Source of the DNA: Candidatus Cloacimonadota bacterium
Lineage (GTDB): Bacteria > Cloacimonadota > Cloacimonadia > Cloacimonadales > JAOZMQ01
DNA length: 10,176 nucleotides
Assembly (NCBI GenBank): GCA_029934195.1
Contig: JAOZMQ010000082.1
Span: 1 to 10,176 of the forward strand
Reading direction: 5' to 3'
Of this stretch, positions 1 to 7,582 are shown piece by piece. The stretch's first letter is position 1, and every line of letters begins with the position of its first letter. The translations under genes were made by a program, and so were the position numbers. Below the pieces are notes generated by a model. It worked only from the letters and a program-made list of their open reading frames with translations. It searched no databases and was not told where the DNA came from.

Positions 1-37
1 ATAAAATAATTCTCAAAAAAAATTTAACAAAATTCTT

Positions 38-42
38 AGGAG
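38..42 (+). promoter_or_regulatory. Ribosome binding site that sets the start of the binding-protein gene
   Basis: The purine-rich AGGAG lies 7 nt before the ATG at 50 but only 1 nt before the in-frame ATG at 44. A 7-nt spacing is workable and a 1-nt spacing is not, so the ATG at 50 is the more likely start. Confidence 0.7.
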
Positions 43-49
43 AATGAGA

Positions 50-1054
50 ATGAAAAAGAGTAATTTAATAATTGTGGTAATTACAATAGTTGTTATTATC
101 AGTATAATTTCTTTTTGGAAAATTAGTTTAAAAGAAGAAGAAGCTACAGATTTATCGGAATTTAAGCAAATTACACTCCGTCTTCAATGGCATACTCAAA
201 CTCAATTTGCTGGCTATTATGTGGCTTTGAGCAAAGGGTTTTATGAAGAAGTTGGATTAGCTGTAAACATTGAACAAGGTGGCTATGGAAAAAATTGTAT
301 CAATACAGTAAAAGAAGGTATAGAAGAATTTGGTACAAAATGGATGGCTGACCTAACTATATCCGATAATTCTTTAATCTCACTTGCAAATATTGTTAAA
401 GATAATGGATTAATGTTAATATCAAAGAAAGACAAGAACATTTCTTCTATTTCAGATTTTTACGGTAAAAAAGTTTCCATTTGGTTTATTGGAAATGAAT
501 ATCAACTTTTCGCCCTTCTTGATAAAAACCAGATTTTACATAGCGAGCTTTCAATTGTTTCGCAAAAATGGGATTTGACACAATTTTATAACGATGAAGT
601 TGATGTTTTTGCTACAATGAGCTATAATGAATTTTTAACAGTTCAGAAAAATGGATATTCTCAGAAAGACTTAAATATCTTTAGTTTTAAAGAAAATGGT
701 GTTGGATTCCCGGGTCAGAATATCTTTACTTCAAAATCATTTTATAATGAAAACCCCGATATTTGTAGAAAATTTGTACAAGCCAGTATCAAAGGATGGG
801 AATTTGCTGTAAAGAATCCAGCAAAGGCTACAGAAATCGTAATGAGTTTTGATAAAGGAAACCTTCTTGAATTTGATCACCAACTACTTCAAATGAAAGA
901 AATCATAAGATTAATGCAAACAGACAGCTATAAGATTGGTCTTCACCTTGAAAAAGATTATAACTTTATTGAAGAAACTTTCAAAAAATATAAGATTATT
1001 AAAAATGATTTAAAGATTCATACACTTTACACTAATGAATTTATTAGTGAATAA
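50..1054 (+). CDS. Membrane-anchored NMT1/THI5-like substrate-binding protein
   Basis: This is an extracytoplasmic solute-binding protein of the NMT1/THI5-like (ThiY/SsuA-type) fold, a family that binds small molecules such as pyrimidine precursors, sulfonates or nitrate for ABC importers. From the ATG at 50 it is 334 aa; the ATG at 44 adds two residues but is badly spaced from the AGGAG. Residues about 5-24 form one hydrophobic segment (start MKKSNLIIVV). No lipobox Cys follows and no clear signal-peptidase site is seen, so I infer an uncleaved membrane anchor with the domain outside. The family signature is LQWHTQTQFAGYYVALSKGF near residue 46, followed by FYEEVGL. A later stretch, GKKVSIWFIGNE, and the helix around FVQASIKGWEFAVKNP also fit the family. 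Its length suits a complete domain. No permease or ATPase gene lies nearby; a histidine kinase follows after 21 nt, so a role as a sensor accessory protein is plausible. The ligand cannot be told from the sequence. Confidence 0.85.
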   Translation: MKKSNLIIVVITIVVIISIISFWKISLKEEEATDLSEFKQITLRLQWHTQTQFAGYYVALSKGFYEEVGLAVNIEQGGYGKNCINTVKEGIEEFGTKWMADLTISDNSLISLANIVKDNGLMLISKKDKNISSISDFYGKKVSIWFIGNEYQLFALLDKNQILHSELSIVSQKWDLTQFYNDEVDVFATMSYNEFLTVQKNGYSQKDLNIFSFKENGVGFPGQNIFTSKSFYNENPDICRKFVQASIKGWEFAVKNPAKATEIVMSFDKGNLLEFDHQLLQMKEIIRLMQTDSYKIGLHLEKDYNFIEETFKKYKIIKNDLKIHTLYTNEFISE

Positions 1055-1060
1055 TTTTTT

Positions 1061-1065
1061 GGGAG
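1061..1065 (+). promoter_or_regulatory. Ribosome binding site of the first histidine kinase
   Basis: GGGAG sits 10 nt before the ATG at 1076, within the 21-nt gap after the binding-protein stop. The short gap contains no room for a terminator, so the two genes are probably read from one transcript. Confidence 0.6.
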
Positions 1066-1075
1066 AAATATCTTT

Positions 1076-3388
1076 ATGAAAGGTAGTATTGTTAATTCCA
1101 TTTCAAAAGCTGTTTATTTAATAAGCTTTTTGAGTTTGATTTTTATTGGTACACAGTTTAATATGTTTTTTTCAATGCGACACACTATTATTGAAAATCA
1201 AAAGATAATAAAAATGGAAAATGATTTTTATCATATTTTCAATAATGAAGTTGAAATTGAATCATGTTTTCTTAATTATACTATGGGTTACCAACCTTCC
1301 TCAAAAAAAATTACTCTTTTATTGGCTGAAAACAGTGAATTAATAGATGAATTTATTATTAAATATCATCAAAATATTATAAGAAAACATGCAAATAACC
1401 TTAGACAAAATCACTTAAATATTTCTACCGGTATATCTAAATTTCTTTCAATAGAAAAAAATAATTTAGAAAAAGAAATGTTACTCAAAGAGATCAATGA
1501 AACATTTTTTATTAACAGATTATTATTTTATGAACAACAACATCAGTTTGAGATAGCCTATAAAAAAAATATCAATGTAATAAAAAATGTTATCTCTTTT
1601 AAACTGCTAACTATTATATTGCTTACAATTATAATATTACTGATCATTATTTTTTCTTTTCATTTAAAAAAGTTTCTCACGTCAAAAATATCATTTGTTC
1701 AAGAAAAAATGATAGCTTATTCAAAGAATATCATCAATAATAATTTTGAGCAACAAATTATTTACAGTGATAAAGATGAGTTTAAAGGTATATTTGATAC
1801 TTTTAATGAAATGATTCAAATAATTCTATCACAAAATAGTGAAATGAAAATTCGAGAAAAAAAGTATCGTTATCTTTTTGATAATTCAAGAGATGCTCTA
1901 ATGATTTCAAGTCTAACTGGAAAATTTATTGATTGTAATCCGGCATTATTAAAGATTTTCGGTGCTACAAATAAAGAAGAATTTACTTCTTTCGAGCTTA
2001 AAGATTTTTCACCTGAACATCAAGCTGATGGCATTTTATCTTCAAAAAAAGCTTCTGTAGTTTTTCTCAAAACCATTGAAACCGGTAGTAATTTTTTTGA
2101 ATGGATTCTTAAAAATATTCAAGGTAAATGTTTTGATGCAACTATCCTATCCTCGTATATTGATATTGGAGAAGACAGTTTTATTCTATCAACGATAAGA
2201 GATATTAGTAAAGAAAAACAAGAGAAAGAAAAGCAAGCTCAATCGAGAAAAATGGATGCAATAGGACAACTCGCCGGTGGAGTTGCTCACGATTTCAACA
2301 ATATGTTAAGCGGAATTATGGGAGCAGCACAATTACTTCAATCACCGAAACAAAATCTTGATAAAAAAAGTCTAATCTTTGTAGAAATGATTATGAAGGC
2401 TGCACAAAGAGCTGCAGATTTAACATCTAAATTATTGGCTTTTGGTCGAAAAAGTGCAATATCTTCAACTTCAATAAATATTCACAAAATTGTAGATGAT
2501 ACAATTGCAATATTTAATCAAACAATTGATAAAAGAATAAAGATCACAACAATAAAAAATGCAGAAAACTTTACTATCATCGGGGATAATTCTGCATTAC
2601 AAAATTCTTTTTTGAATCTTGGAATAAATGCTTCTCACGCAATGCCAGATGGCGGAGAATTAGTTATTGAGACAAGAAATCTTTTTTTAAGTAAAGATTA
2701 TTGTGAGATGAGTTCGTTTGAAATTAAAGCAGGTGAATATATAGAAATTGAATTCAGAGATACTGGATGTGGAATTTCTCCTGAAAATATGGAAAAAATA
2801 TTTGAACCATTTTTTACAACAAAAGTGCAAGGTAAAGGCACAGGATTAGGTCTATCTGCTGTTTATGGAACAATTCAAGATCATCATGGAGTTATAACCG
2901 TTCATAGCGAAATAGGTGTTGGTACGGTTTTCAATATCCTTATTCCTTGTTCAAATGTAAAAGCAGAGAAAAAACAAATTGTTGAAACAGTCTTATCAGG
3001 TTCAGGAAAAATTCTTTTAGTTGATGATGAAGAATTGATCAGAACTACCGGTAAGCATATTCTTGAAGAAATGGGATACCAAGTTTTACTTGCAGAAAAT
3101 GGAAAAGAATCTGTTGATCTTTTTCGGGAAAAATTCGCAGAAATTGATCTTGTTATCATGGATATGATGATGCCAGAAATGAACGGAAGTGAAGCTTTTT
3201 ATAAAATTAAAGAAATTGATAGTAAATGTAAAGTAATTATCTCTTCAGGATTTACAAAAGAAGAAAATTTAGAAAAACTTAAAATTGACGGACTATCTGG
3301 TTTTATTCAAAAACCGTTTAGGGATTATAATCTAAGTGTGTTAATAGATGAAATTTTAAAAAAGGATAGCTGCAAAAAGACTTGTTAA
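1076..3388 (+). CDS. Hybrid sensor histidine kinase (periplasmic helical domain-HAMP-PAS-HisKA-HATPase-receiver)
   Basis: This 770-aa inner-membrane hybrid kinase should autophosphorylate on His and pass the phosphate to its own receiver. Domains in order: TM1 about 11-33; an extracytoplasmic, apparently all-helical region about 34-171; TM2 about 177-196; a HAMP linker about 197-252 ending in DEFKGIFDTFNEM; one PAS domain about 264-380; HisKA with the phosphoacceptor His405 in GGVAHDFNNML; a GHKL ATPase with N-box Asn518, G1 box DTGCGI (562-567) and G2 box GKGTGLGL (586-593); and a receiver with acidic pair Asp650/Asp651, phosphoacceptor Asp696 in MDMMMPEMNG and Lys746. All catalytic residues are present. 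There is no DNA-binding or HPt domain, so a separate partner must carry the signal onward. It follows the binding-protein gene by 21 nt. The helical outer domain recalls TorS-type sensors that read a periplasmic binding protein, but this is inference. Its output half is a close paralogue of that of the kinase at 3789-6845. Confidence 0.92.
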   Translation: MKGSIVNSISKAVYLISFLSLIFIGTQFNMFFSMRHTIIENQKIIKMENDFYHIFNNEVEIESCFLNYTMGYQPSSKKITLLLAENSELIDEFIIKYHQNIIRKHANNLRQNHLNISTGISKFLSIEKNNLEKEMLLKEINETFFINRLLFYEQQHQFEIAYKKNINVIKNVISFKLLTIILLTIIILLIIIFSFHLKKFLTSKISFVQEKMIAYSKNIINNNFEQQIIYSDKDEFKGIFDTFNEMIQIILSQNSEMKIREKKYRYLFDNSRDALMISSLTGKFIDCNPALLKIFGATNKEEFTSFELKDFSPEHQADGILSSKKASVVFLKTIETGSNFFEWILKNIQGKCFDATILSSYIDIGEDSFILSTIRDISKEKQEKEKQAQSRKMDAIGQLAGGVAHDFNNMLSGIMGAAQLLQSPKQNLDKKSLIFVEMIMKAAQRAADLTSKLLAFGRKSAISSTSINIHKIVDDTIAIFNQTIDKRIKITTIKNAENFTIIGDNSALQNSFLNLGINASHAMPDGGELVIETRNLFLSKDYCEMSSFEIKAGEYIEIEFRDTGCGISPENMEKIFEPFFTTKVQGKGTGLGLSAVYGTIQDHHGVITVHSEIGVGTVFNILIPCSNVKAEKKQIVETVLSGSGKILLVDDEELIRTTGKHILEEMGYQVLLAENGKESVDLFREKFAEIDLVIMDMMMPEMNGSEAFYKIKEIDSKCKVIISSGFTKEENLEKLKIDGLSGFIQKPFRDYNLSVLIDEILKKDSCKKTC

Positions 3389-3396
3389 GATTTTTT
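3374..3396 (+). terminator. Possible weak terminator overlapping the first kinase's stop codon
   Basis: Arms at 3374-3383 (AAAAAGACTT) and 3387-3396 (AAGATTTTTT) can pair around a 3-nt loop, with one mismatch and one G-T wobble. The T-rich side lies in the second arm itself, and the TAA stop (3386-3388) is inside the structure. The stem is almost all A-T, so termination activity is doubtful. Confidence 0.25.
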
Positions 3397-3445
3397 CTAT
3401 AGTTTTACACTTTTTAGCTTTTTATAGTTGACTCAACGATTATTC

Positions 3446-3490
3446 GTTTATTTATTTTTAAAGAAAAACATTGCCTAAAAATAAATAAAC
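3446..3490. repeat. Perfect 15-bp inverted repeat with 15-nt spacer
   Basis: GTTTATTTATTTTTA at 3446-3460 is the exact reverse complement of TAAAAATAAATAAAC at 3476-3490, separated by 15 nt. It begins 58 nt after the first kinase's stop codon. It could act as a transcription terminator or stabilise the 3' end of the message, although the stem has only one G-C pair (at its base) and no long T run follows it. A protein-binding site is another possibility. Confidence 0.6.
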
Positions 3491-3771
3491 TTAGTTTTGT
3501 CATTTTATATTTTGGTGAAAAATTATTAGAAAATGAAATTGTATCTTGTACTTATTATAGTGTCTTTGAATGAAAGTCTTTTTTGACTATAGGGAAATAA
3601 AGTTTATGCAAGAAAGATAAAGATTTATTGGTTCTGAAGCTTCATCAAAGCGAAATATTTATACAGATACAATATAGTTGTAATGTGAAATTAATTCTTT
3701 CATTTTAAAAAATCATCGCATCTTCTTAAAACTCAATAAAATAAGATGTTTTTCTGCAAAAAAAATTAGAT

Positions 3772-3778
3772 AAAGGGA
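3772..3778 (+). promoter_or_regulatory. Ribosome binding site of the second histidine kinase
   Basis: AAAGGGA lies 10 nt before the ATG at 3789. No other in-frame ATG with comparable spacing is seen nearby, which supports this start. Confidence 0.55.
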
Positions 3779-3788
3779 AATTATATAA

Positions 3789-6700
3789 ATGCAAAAAATA
3801 ACCATTAAAAACTCAATAGCTACAAGGCTACTAAAAATTGTTTTTAGTTCATATCTGATTATCGCAACATTTGTCACTGTGTTTCACATGGTCTTGGAAT
3901 ATCAATATCAAAATAAAAATATCAGAACAAGTTTAGTCAATATACAAAAAGCATTTGAGCAAAGTTTAGCTCTCGACTTGTGGCAAATTGAGCAAAAATC
4001 CCTTACATCGACAATAAATGGAATAATTGAAATACCGGAAATTGTTGGTGTCAAGATTCAGGATACTGAAGGTACCGTTCTTGCAGTTTGTGGTATTATT
4101 CAACAAAATAATGTTGTTAAAAATGTTACATTACAAGTAGATGTTCAAGGCATTAAGACTGATTTGTTAGAGATTCAAAAAAATAAAATTCATAAAGTCA
4201 AAGTTTTTGAACACAAATTCCCAATTTTCTTTAAAAATTTTAAAAAGCAAACACTTTTAGGATTTGCTACTTTTTATTCAGACTCTTCAGTAATTTATCA
4301 GAGAGTAAAGTTTGGTTTCTTGCTTCTCGTAATTAACGCACTTTTAAAAATTATTGCTCTCGGTGTTGTTTTTTTATGGTTTGCAAACCTACTAATTCGT
4401 AAACCCCTTTCGTCTCTAACAAAAGAAACAGGAAAAATAAATCTTGATAATTTAGAAACTTTTAGAATAAAAATCAAAACAAAAGGTCGAAATGAAATTA
4501 CTCTTCTTGAAGAAACTTTTAATTCTATGATTAGCAATTTACACAAGTCGATTGCTGAACAAAAACATCAAGAAATTGAATTACGCACGACACTAAATTC
4601 TATTGCTGATGGAGTAATAACTACAAATCTCAAAAATCAAATTATGCAAATGAATCCGGTTGCAGAACAACTTTCAGGTTGGAAAATTTCAGAAGCAAAA
4701 GGGAAACAACTTAATAGAGTGTTAAAAATCACAAATTATCAAACTCAGGAAAGAGAGGATAACCCTGTATTAGAAGTTTTGAAAACAGGTCATCAAATTT
4801 TTTTTGAGCGTCATTTAGTTCTTATCTCTAAAAATGAAACCAATTATCATATTGCTGGATCCGGTTCTCCAATAAAAGATACTGAAGGTAATATTACCGG
4901 AGTTATTTTAGTTTTCAGAGATAACACTGAGAGATATTTGATTCGTAAAAAAATGGAAGTAAATGAAGACCGACTTAATAAAGCCTTGATAGCTACAAAT
5001 GATGGTATGTGGGATTGGAATCTACTTACAAATGGAATATATTTGAGTAAAAGATTCTATACAATGGCTGGTTATGAAGACCAAGAATATCCCAATACGA
5101 TAGAGGAATTTAGAAAAAGAATTCATCCAGATGATGTAACGAATGTTATGAGAAATATTAAAAAAAATATTAATGGAGAAACTAAAAGGTTTTATCTTGA
5201 ATTCCGTATATTAAAGAAAAATCGGGATTGGCTTTGGGTTCGAGGAAAAGGTACAATTGTTGAGAAAAAGGTTAACAATCAGCCTGTAAGATTTATTGGA
5301 ACTCTTACAGATATTTCAGAACGAAAGAAGCAAGAAAAAGAACTCTACAATCTTCGTAATTATCTCTCGAATATTATTGATTCTATGCCATCAATTCTAA
5401 TTGGTGTTGATAGGAAAGGGTATATTACTCAATGGAATTTGGAAGCAGAAAAATCAACAGGATTATCGGCAGTAGATACGGTCGGACAAGCTTTGGAAAA
5501 AGTCATTCCAAGATTATCTTCTGAAATACAGCAAATTGAAAAATCAATTAAAACTCGCAAGGAAAATATTTATTCTAAACAAACTCATCAAAAAAACGGA
5601 AAAACTATTTATGAAGATATCACCATTTACCCTTTAGTTGCAAATGGAGTGGAAGGTGCTGTAATTCGAATTGACGATGTTACTCAAAAAAATGAAATTG
5701 AACAACAACTTTATCAGAGTAAAAAAATGGATGCTATTGGTCAACTTGCCGGTGGTGTTGCTCACGATTTCAATAATATGCTTGCTGGAATAATGGGAGC
5801 TGCTCAATTACTGCAAATACCAGAAAGAAATCTTAACAAGAAAAGTTTAGAATTAGTTGAAATGATTTTGAAAGCGACAAAAAGAGCTAATGATTTAACC
5901 ACGAAATTATTGGCATTTGGCCGTAAAGGTAAAGTTACATCTACTTCTATAAATGTTCATAAAATAATTGACGATACTATTGCTATCTTTAGTCGTACAA
6001 TTGATAAAAAAATAAAAATTTCAGTTGCTACAAATGCAAAAAATTCTATCGTTATTGGAGATGATTCTGCACTACAAAATTCTCTTCTCAACCTTGGAAT
6101 TAATGCTTCTCATGCTATGGAAAACGGTGGAGAATTGAAAATTGAGACAAGAAATATTTTCTTAAATGAAAATTATTGCGAAACAAGTTCTTTTGATATA
6201 ACTCCTAATGAATACATTGAGATTGAAATTCGAGATACAGGGGAAGGAATTTCACCTGAGAATCTACAGAAAATATTTGACCCTTTCTTTACTACAAAAA
6301 AACAAGGTAAAGGTACAGGTTTAGGTTTGGCATCAGTTTATGGAACAGTTCAAGATCATCATGGAGCGATAACTGTCTATAGTGAATTAGGAACAGGAAC
6401 ATCTTTTCATTTGCTTATTCCTTGCTCACAAACAGAAATTAAAATGGAGAGAGAAGATGATAACGTTTTGTCTGGTAATGGGCAAATCTTGTTAGTTGAT
6501 GATGAAGAATTACTCCGATTAACAGGGAAATATACTCTCGAAAATATGGGATATAAGGTTCTTCTCGCAGAAAATGGTTTAGAAGCTGTAGAAGTGTTTC
6601 GAGATAATTTTTCTCAAATTGATCTTGTCATTATGGACATGATTATGCCGGAAATGAACGGAAGCGAAGCTTTTTATAAAATGAAAGAAATTGATAGTAA

Positions 6701-6845
6701 ATGCAAAGTAATCATCTCTTCAGGATTCACAAAAGATGAAAATTTAGGAGAGCTAAAGAAAGCCGGACTATCAGGTTTTATTCAAAAACCATTTAGAGAT
6801 TATGAATTGAGTCAATTGATAGCAGAGATTTTGAAAACTATTTGA
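3789..6845 (+). CDS. Hybrid sensor histidine kinase with three PAS domains (periplasmic sensor-HAMP-PAS x3-HisKA-HATPase-receiver)
   Basis: This 1018-aa inner-membrane hybrid kinase has TM1 at about 14-36, an extracytoplasmic mixed alpha/beta domain at about 37-172, TM2 at about 175-200 and HAMP at about 201-255. The outer domain carries LALDLWQIEQ followed by IPEIVGVKI, a pattern seen in small CHASE/Cache-like sensors with a conserved LW. Three PAS domains follow: about 265-385; about 395-517 (PAS_3 type, with WDWNL, RIHPDD and WLWVRGKG); and about 524-640. The catalytic half has His659 in GGVAHDFNNML, N-box Asn772, G1 box DTGEGI from 816, and a GKGTGLGLAS G2 box. The receiver has Asp904/Asp905, phosphoacceptor Asp950 in MDMIMPEMNG and Lys1000. 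All key residues are intact and the protein ends directly after the receiver, with no output domain. The multiple PAS domains suggest cytoplasmic cues (redox, ligand or cofactor) are read alongside the outside one; no cofactor-binding residue can be assigned. From about residue 645 on it is paralogous to the kinase at 1076-3388. Confidence 0.92.
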   Translation: MQKITIKNSIATRLLKIVFSSYLIIATFVTVFHMVLEYQYQNKNIRTSLVNIQKAFEQSLALDLWQIEQKSLTSTINGIIEIPEIVGVKIQDTEGTVLAVCGIIQQNNVVKNVTLQVDVQGIKTDLLEIQKNKIHKVKVFEHKFPIFFKNFKKQTLLGFATFYSDSSVIYQRVKFGFLLLVINALLKIIALGVVFLWFANLLIRKPLSSLTKETGKINLDNLETFRIKIKTKGRNEITLLEETFNSMISNLHKSIAEQKHQEIELRTTLNSIADGVITTNLKNQIMQMNPVAEQLSGWKISEAKGKQLNRVLKITNYQTQEREDNPVLEVLKTGHQIFFERHLVLISKNETNYHIAGSGSPIKDTEGNITGVILVFRDNTERYLIRKKMEVNEDRLNKALIATNDGMWDWNLLTNGIYLSKRFYTMAGYEDQEYPNTIEEFRKRIHPDDVTNVMRNIKKNINGETKRFYLEFRILKKNRDWLWVRGKGTIVEKKVNNQPVRFIGTLTDISERKKQEKELYNLRNYLSNIIDSMPSILIGVDRKGYITQWNLEAEKSTGLSAVDTVGQALEKVIPRLSSEIQQIEKSIKTRKENIYSKQTHQKNGKTIYEDITIYPLVANGVEGAVIRIDDVTQKNEIEQQLYQSKKMDAIGQLAGGVAHDFNNMLAGIMGAAQLLQIPERNLNKKSLELVEMILKATKRANDLTTKLLAFGRKGKVTSTSINVHKIIDDTIAIFSRTIDKKIKISVATNAKNSIVIGDDSALQNSLLNLGINASHAMENGGELKIETRNIFLNENYCETSSFDITPNEYIEIEIRDTGEGISPENLQKIFDPFFTTKKQGKGTGLGLASVYGTVQDHHGAITVYSELGTGTSFHLLIPCSQTEIKMEREDDNVLSGNGQILLVDDEELLRLTGKYTLENMGYKVLLAENGLEAVEVFRDNFSQIDLVIMDMIMPEMNGSEAFYKMKEIDSKCKVIISSGFTKDENLGELKKAGLSGFIQKPFRDYELSQLIAEILKTI

Positions 6846-6858
6846 GATCTTATCAAAT
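6840..6858. repeat. Small stem-loop at the convergent gene junction
   Basis: ATTTGA (6840-6845, containing the kinase stop TGA) and TCAAAT (6853-6858) pair around a 7-nt loop. There is no following T run on either strand. It lies in the short space where the plus-strand kinase and the minus-strand metallopeptidase converge, so a terminator role is conceivable but weakly supported. Confidence 0.25.
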
Positions 6859-6904
6859 GAAGAATGAAAAATTAGTAGAGTTATCTATAATCTAAATCTG
6901 TAAT

Positions 6905-7582
6905 CTATAAATTATACAAATGCCCATTGTCCTTCAAAAACTTGTGTCCTTTTTCAAATTCAGGGTGAACTTCGCTCATTTTATTCCAAAACGCAGAAGA
7001 ATGATTCATTTCATATAAATGTACTAATTCGTGTACTATCACATAATCTATAGCAAATTGTGGAAGCATTATCAATCTCCAACTGAGATTAATATTTCTG
7101 TTTGTATTGCATGAACCCCACCTTTTTGAAGCATTAGAAATCTTTATTTTATTTAATTCTATTGAAAATTTTTCAGCATAAGATAGGGCTTGCGGAATTA
7201 AATGAACCTTACTCAATTTTTTATATAAAGCAATAAATGCTTCTTTACCTTGTTTTTGGTAATCTATATTCAATACAAAAGATGAATCATCAAAACTAAG
7301 AATAAAATCAGTATTTTCGACAATTTTCAGTGGGTATTTTTCCCCAAAATAAAAGAATTGTTCACCATCAATATATTGCTTTTTCGGAATCTCTTTCATT
7401 CTATTTTTTACTTTTTCTTTAGCTTTTAGAATCCAATTTTTCTTTTTAATTAGAATTTTATCCAATTCTTTTAACGATAATTTTTTCGGAATACGGACAA
7501 TTAACTTACCTTCTTTTGTAATTCTCAAGGACACAGTTTTTCTATTCGATTTTATTAATTGATCTATATAAATTTTTTCCAT
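6905..7582 (-). CDS. YgjP-like (DUF45) zinc metallopeptidase
   Basis: A 225-aa protein of the YgjP/DUF45 family, related to the SprT/WSS1 zincin-like proteases. The C-terminal part carries the family signature: RWGSCNTNRNINLSWRL at residues 154-170, then the zinc motif HELVH (His184, Glu185, His188) and a third probable ligand His194 in NHSSAFW. Glu185 would be the catalytic base. The N-terminal 80 residues are basic and Lys-rich (KKLSLKELDKILIKKKNW), with no signal peptide or membrane segment, so the protein should be cytoplasmic. The length matches the family, which appears complete. Its ATG abuts the TAA of the upstream hexosaminidase (TAAATG), and no good ribosome binding site precedes it, so translation probably depends on coupling. 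Family members are annotated as predicted metal-dependent hydrolases; a physiological substrate is not established and the neighbour gives no clear hint. Confidence 0.88.
   Translation of the reverse strand: MEKIYIDQLIKSNRKTVSLRITKEGKLIVRIPKKLSLKELDKILIKKKNWILKAKEKVKNRMKEIPKKQYIDGEQFFYFGEKYPLKIVENTDFILSFDDSSFVLNIDYQKQGKEAFIALYKKLSKVHLIPQALSYAEKFSIELNKIKISNASKRWGSCNTNRNINLSWRLIMLPQFAIDYVIVHELVHLYEMNHSSAFWNKMSEVHPEFEKGHKFLKDNGHLYNL

Larger units (their letters stand above)
3389..3788. other. 400-nt non-coding gap between the two kinases
   Basis: No open reading frame of useful length or with a ribosome binding site is seen on either strand. The gap holds the inverted repeat at 3446-3490, a 10-bp palindrome TGAAGCTTCA at 3635-3644, and near its right end the ribosome binding site of the second kinase. 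Its length implies that the second kinase has its own promoter here, but AT-richness gives many poor -10 look-alikes and I could not pick one with a matching -35. A broken gene remnant is possible but shows no recognisable residue pattern. Confidence 0.6.

Noticed and set aside
44..1054. Binding protein as the thiamine-precursor importer component ThiY
   Set aside because: The fold is shared by binders of many ligands, and no thiamine gene, permease or ATPase is in view, so a specific gene name is not justified.
2902..3159. Minus-strand 85-codon reading frame inside the first kinase
   Set aside because: It lies opposite the intact ATPase/receiver coding sequence, has no recognisable domain, and no supporting ribosome binding site; it is a shadow frame.
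3533..3586. 17-codon frame in the kinase gap that starts like a signal peptide (MKLYLVLIIV)
   Set aside because: There is no ribosome binding site before the ATG, it stops after 17 codons, and hydrophobic codons are common by chance in AT-rich DNA.
3583..3611. TTGACT as a -35 box for the second kinase
   Set aside because: No acceptable -10 sequence follows at 16-18 nt, so it is probably a chance match.
4298..4546. Minus-strand 82-codon reading frame inside the second kinase
   Set aside because: It is opposite the TM2/HAMP coding sequence and shows no protein family features.
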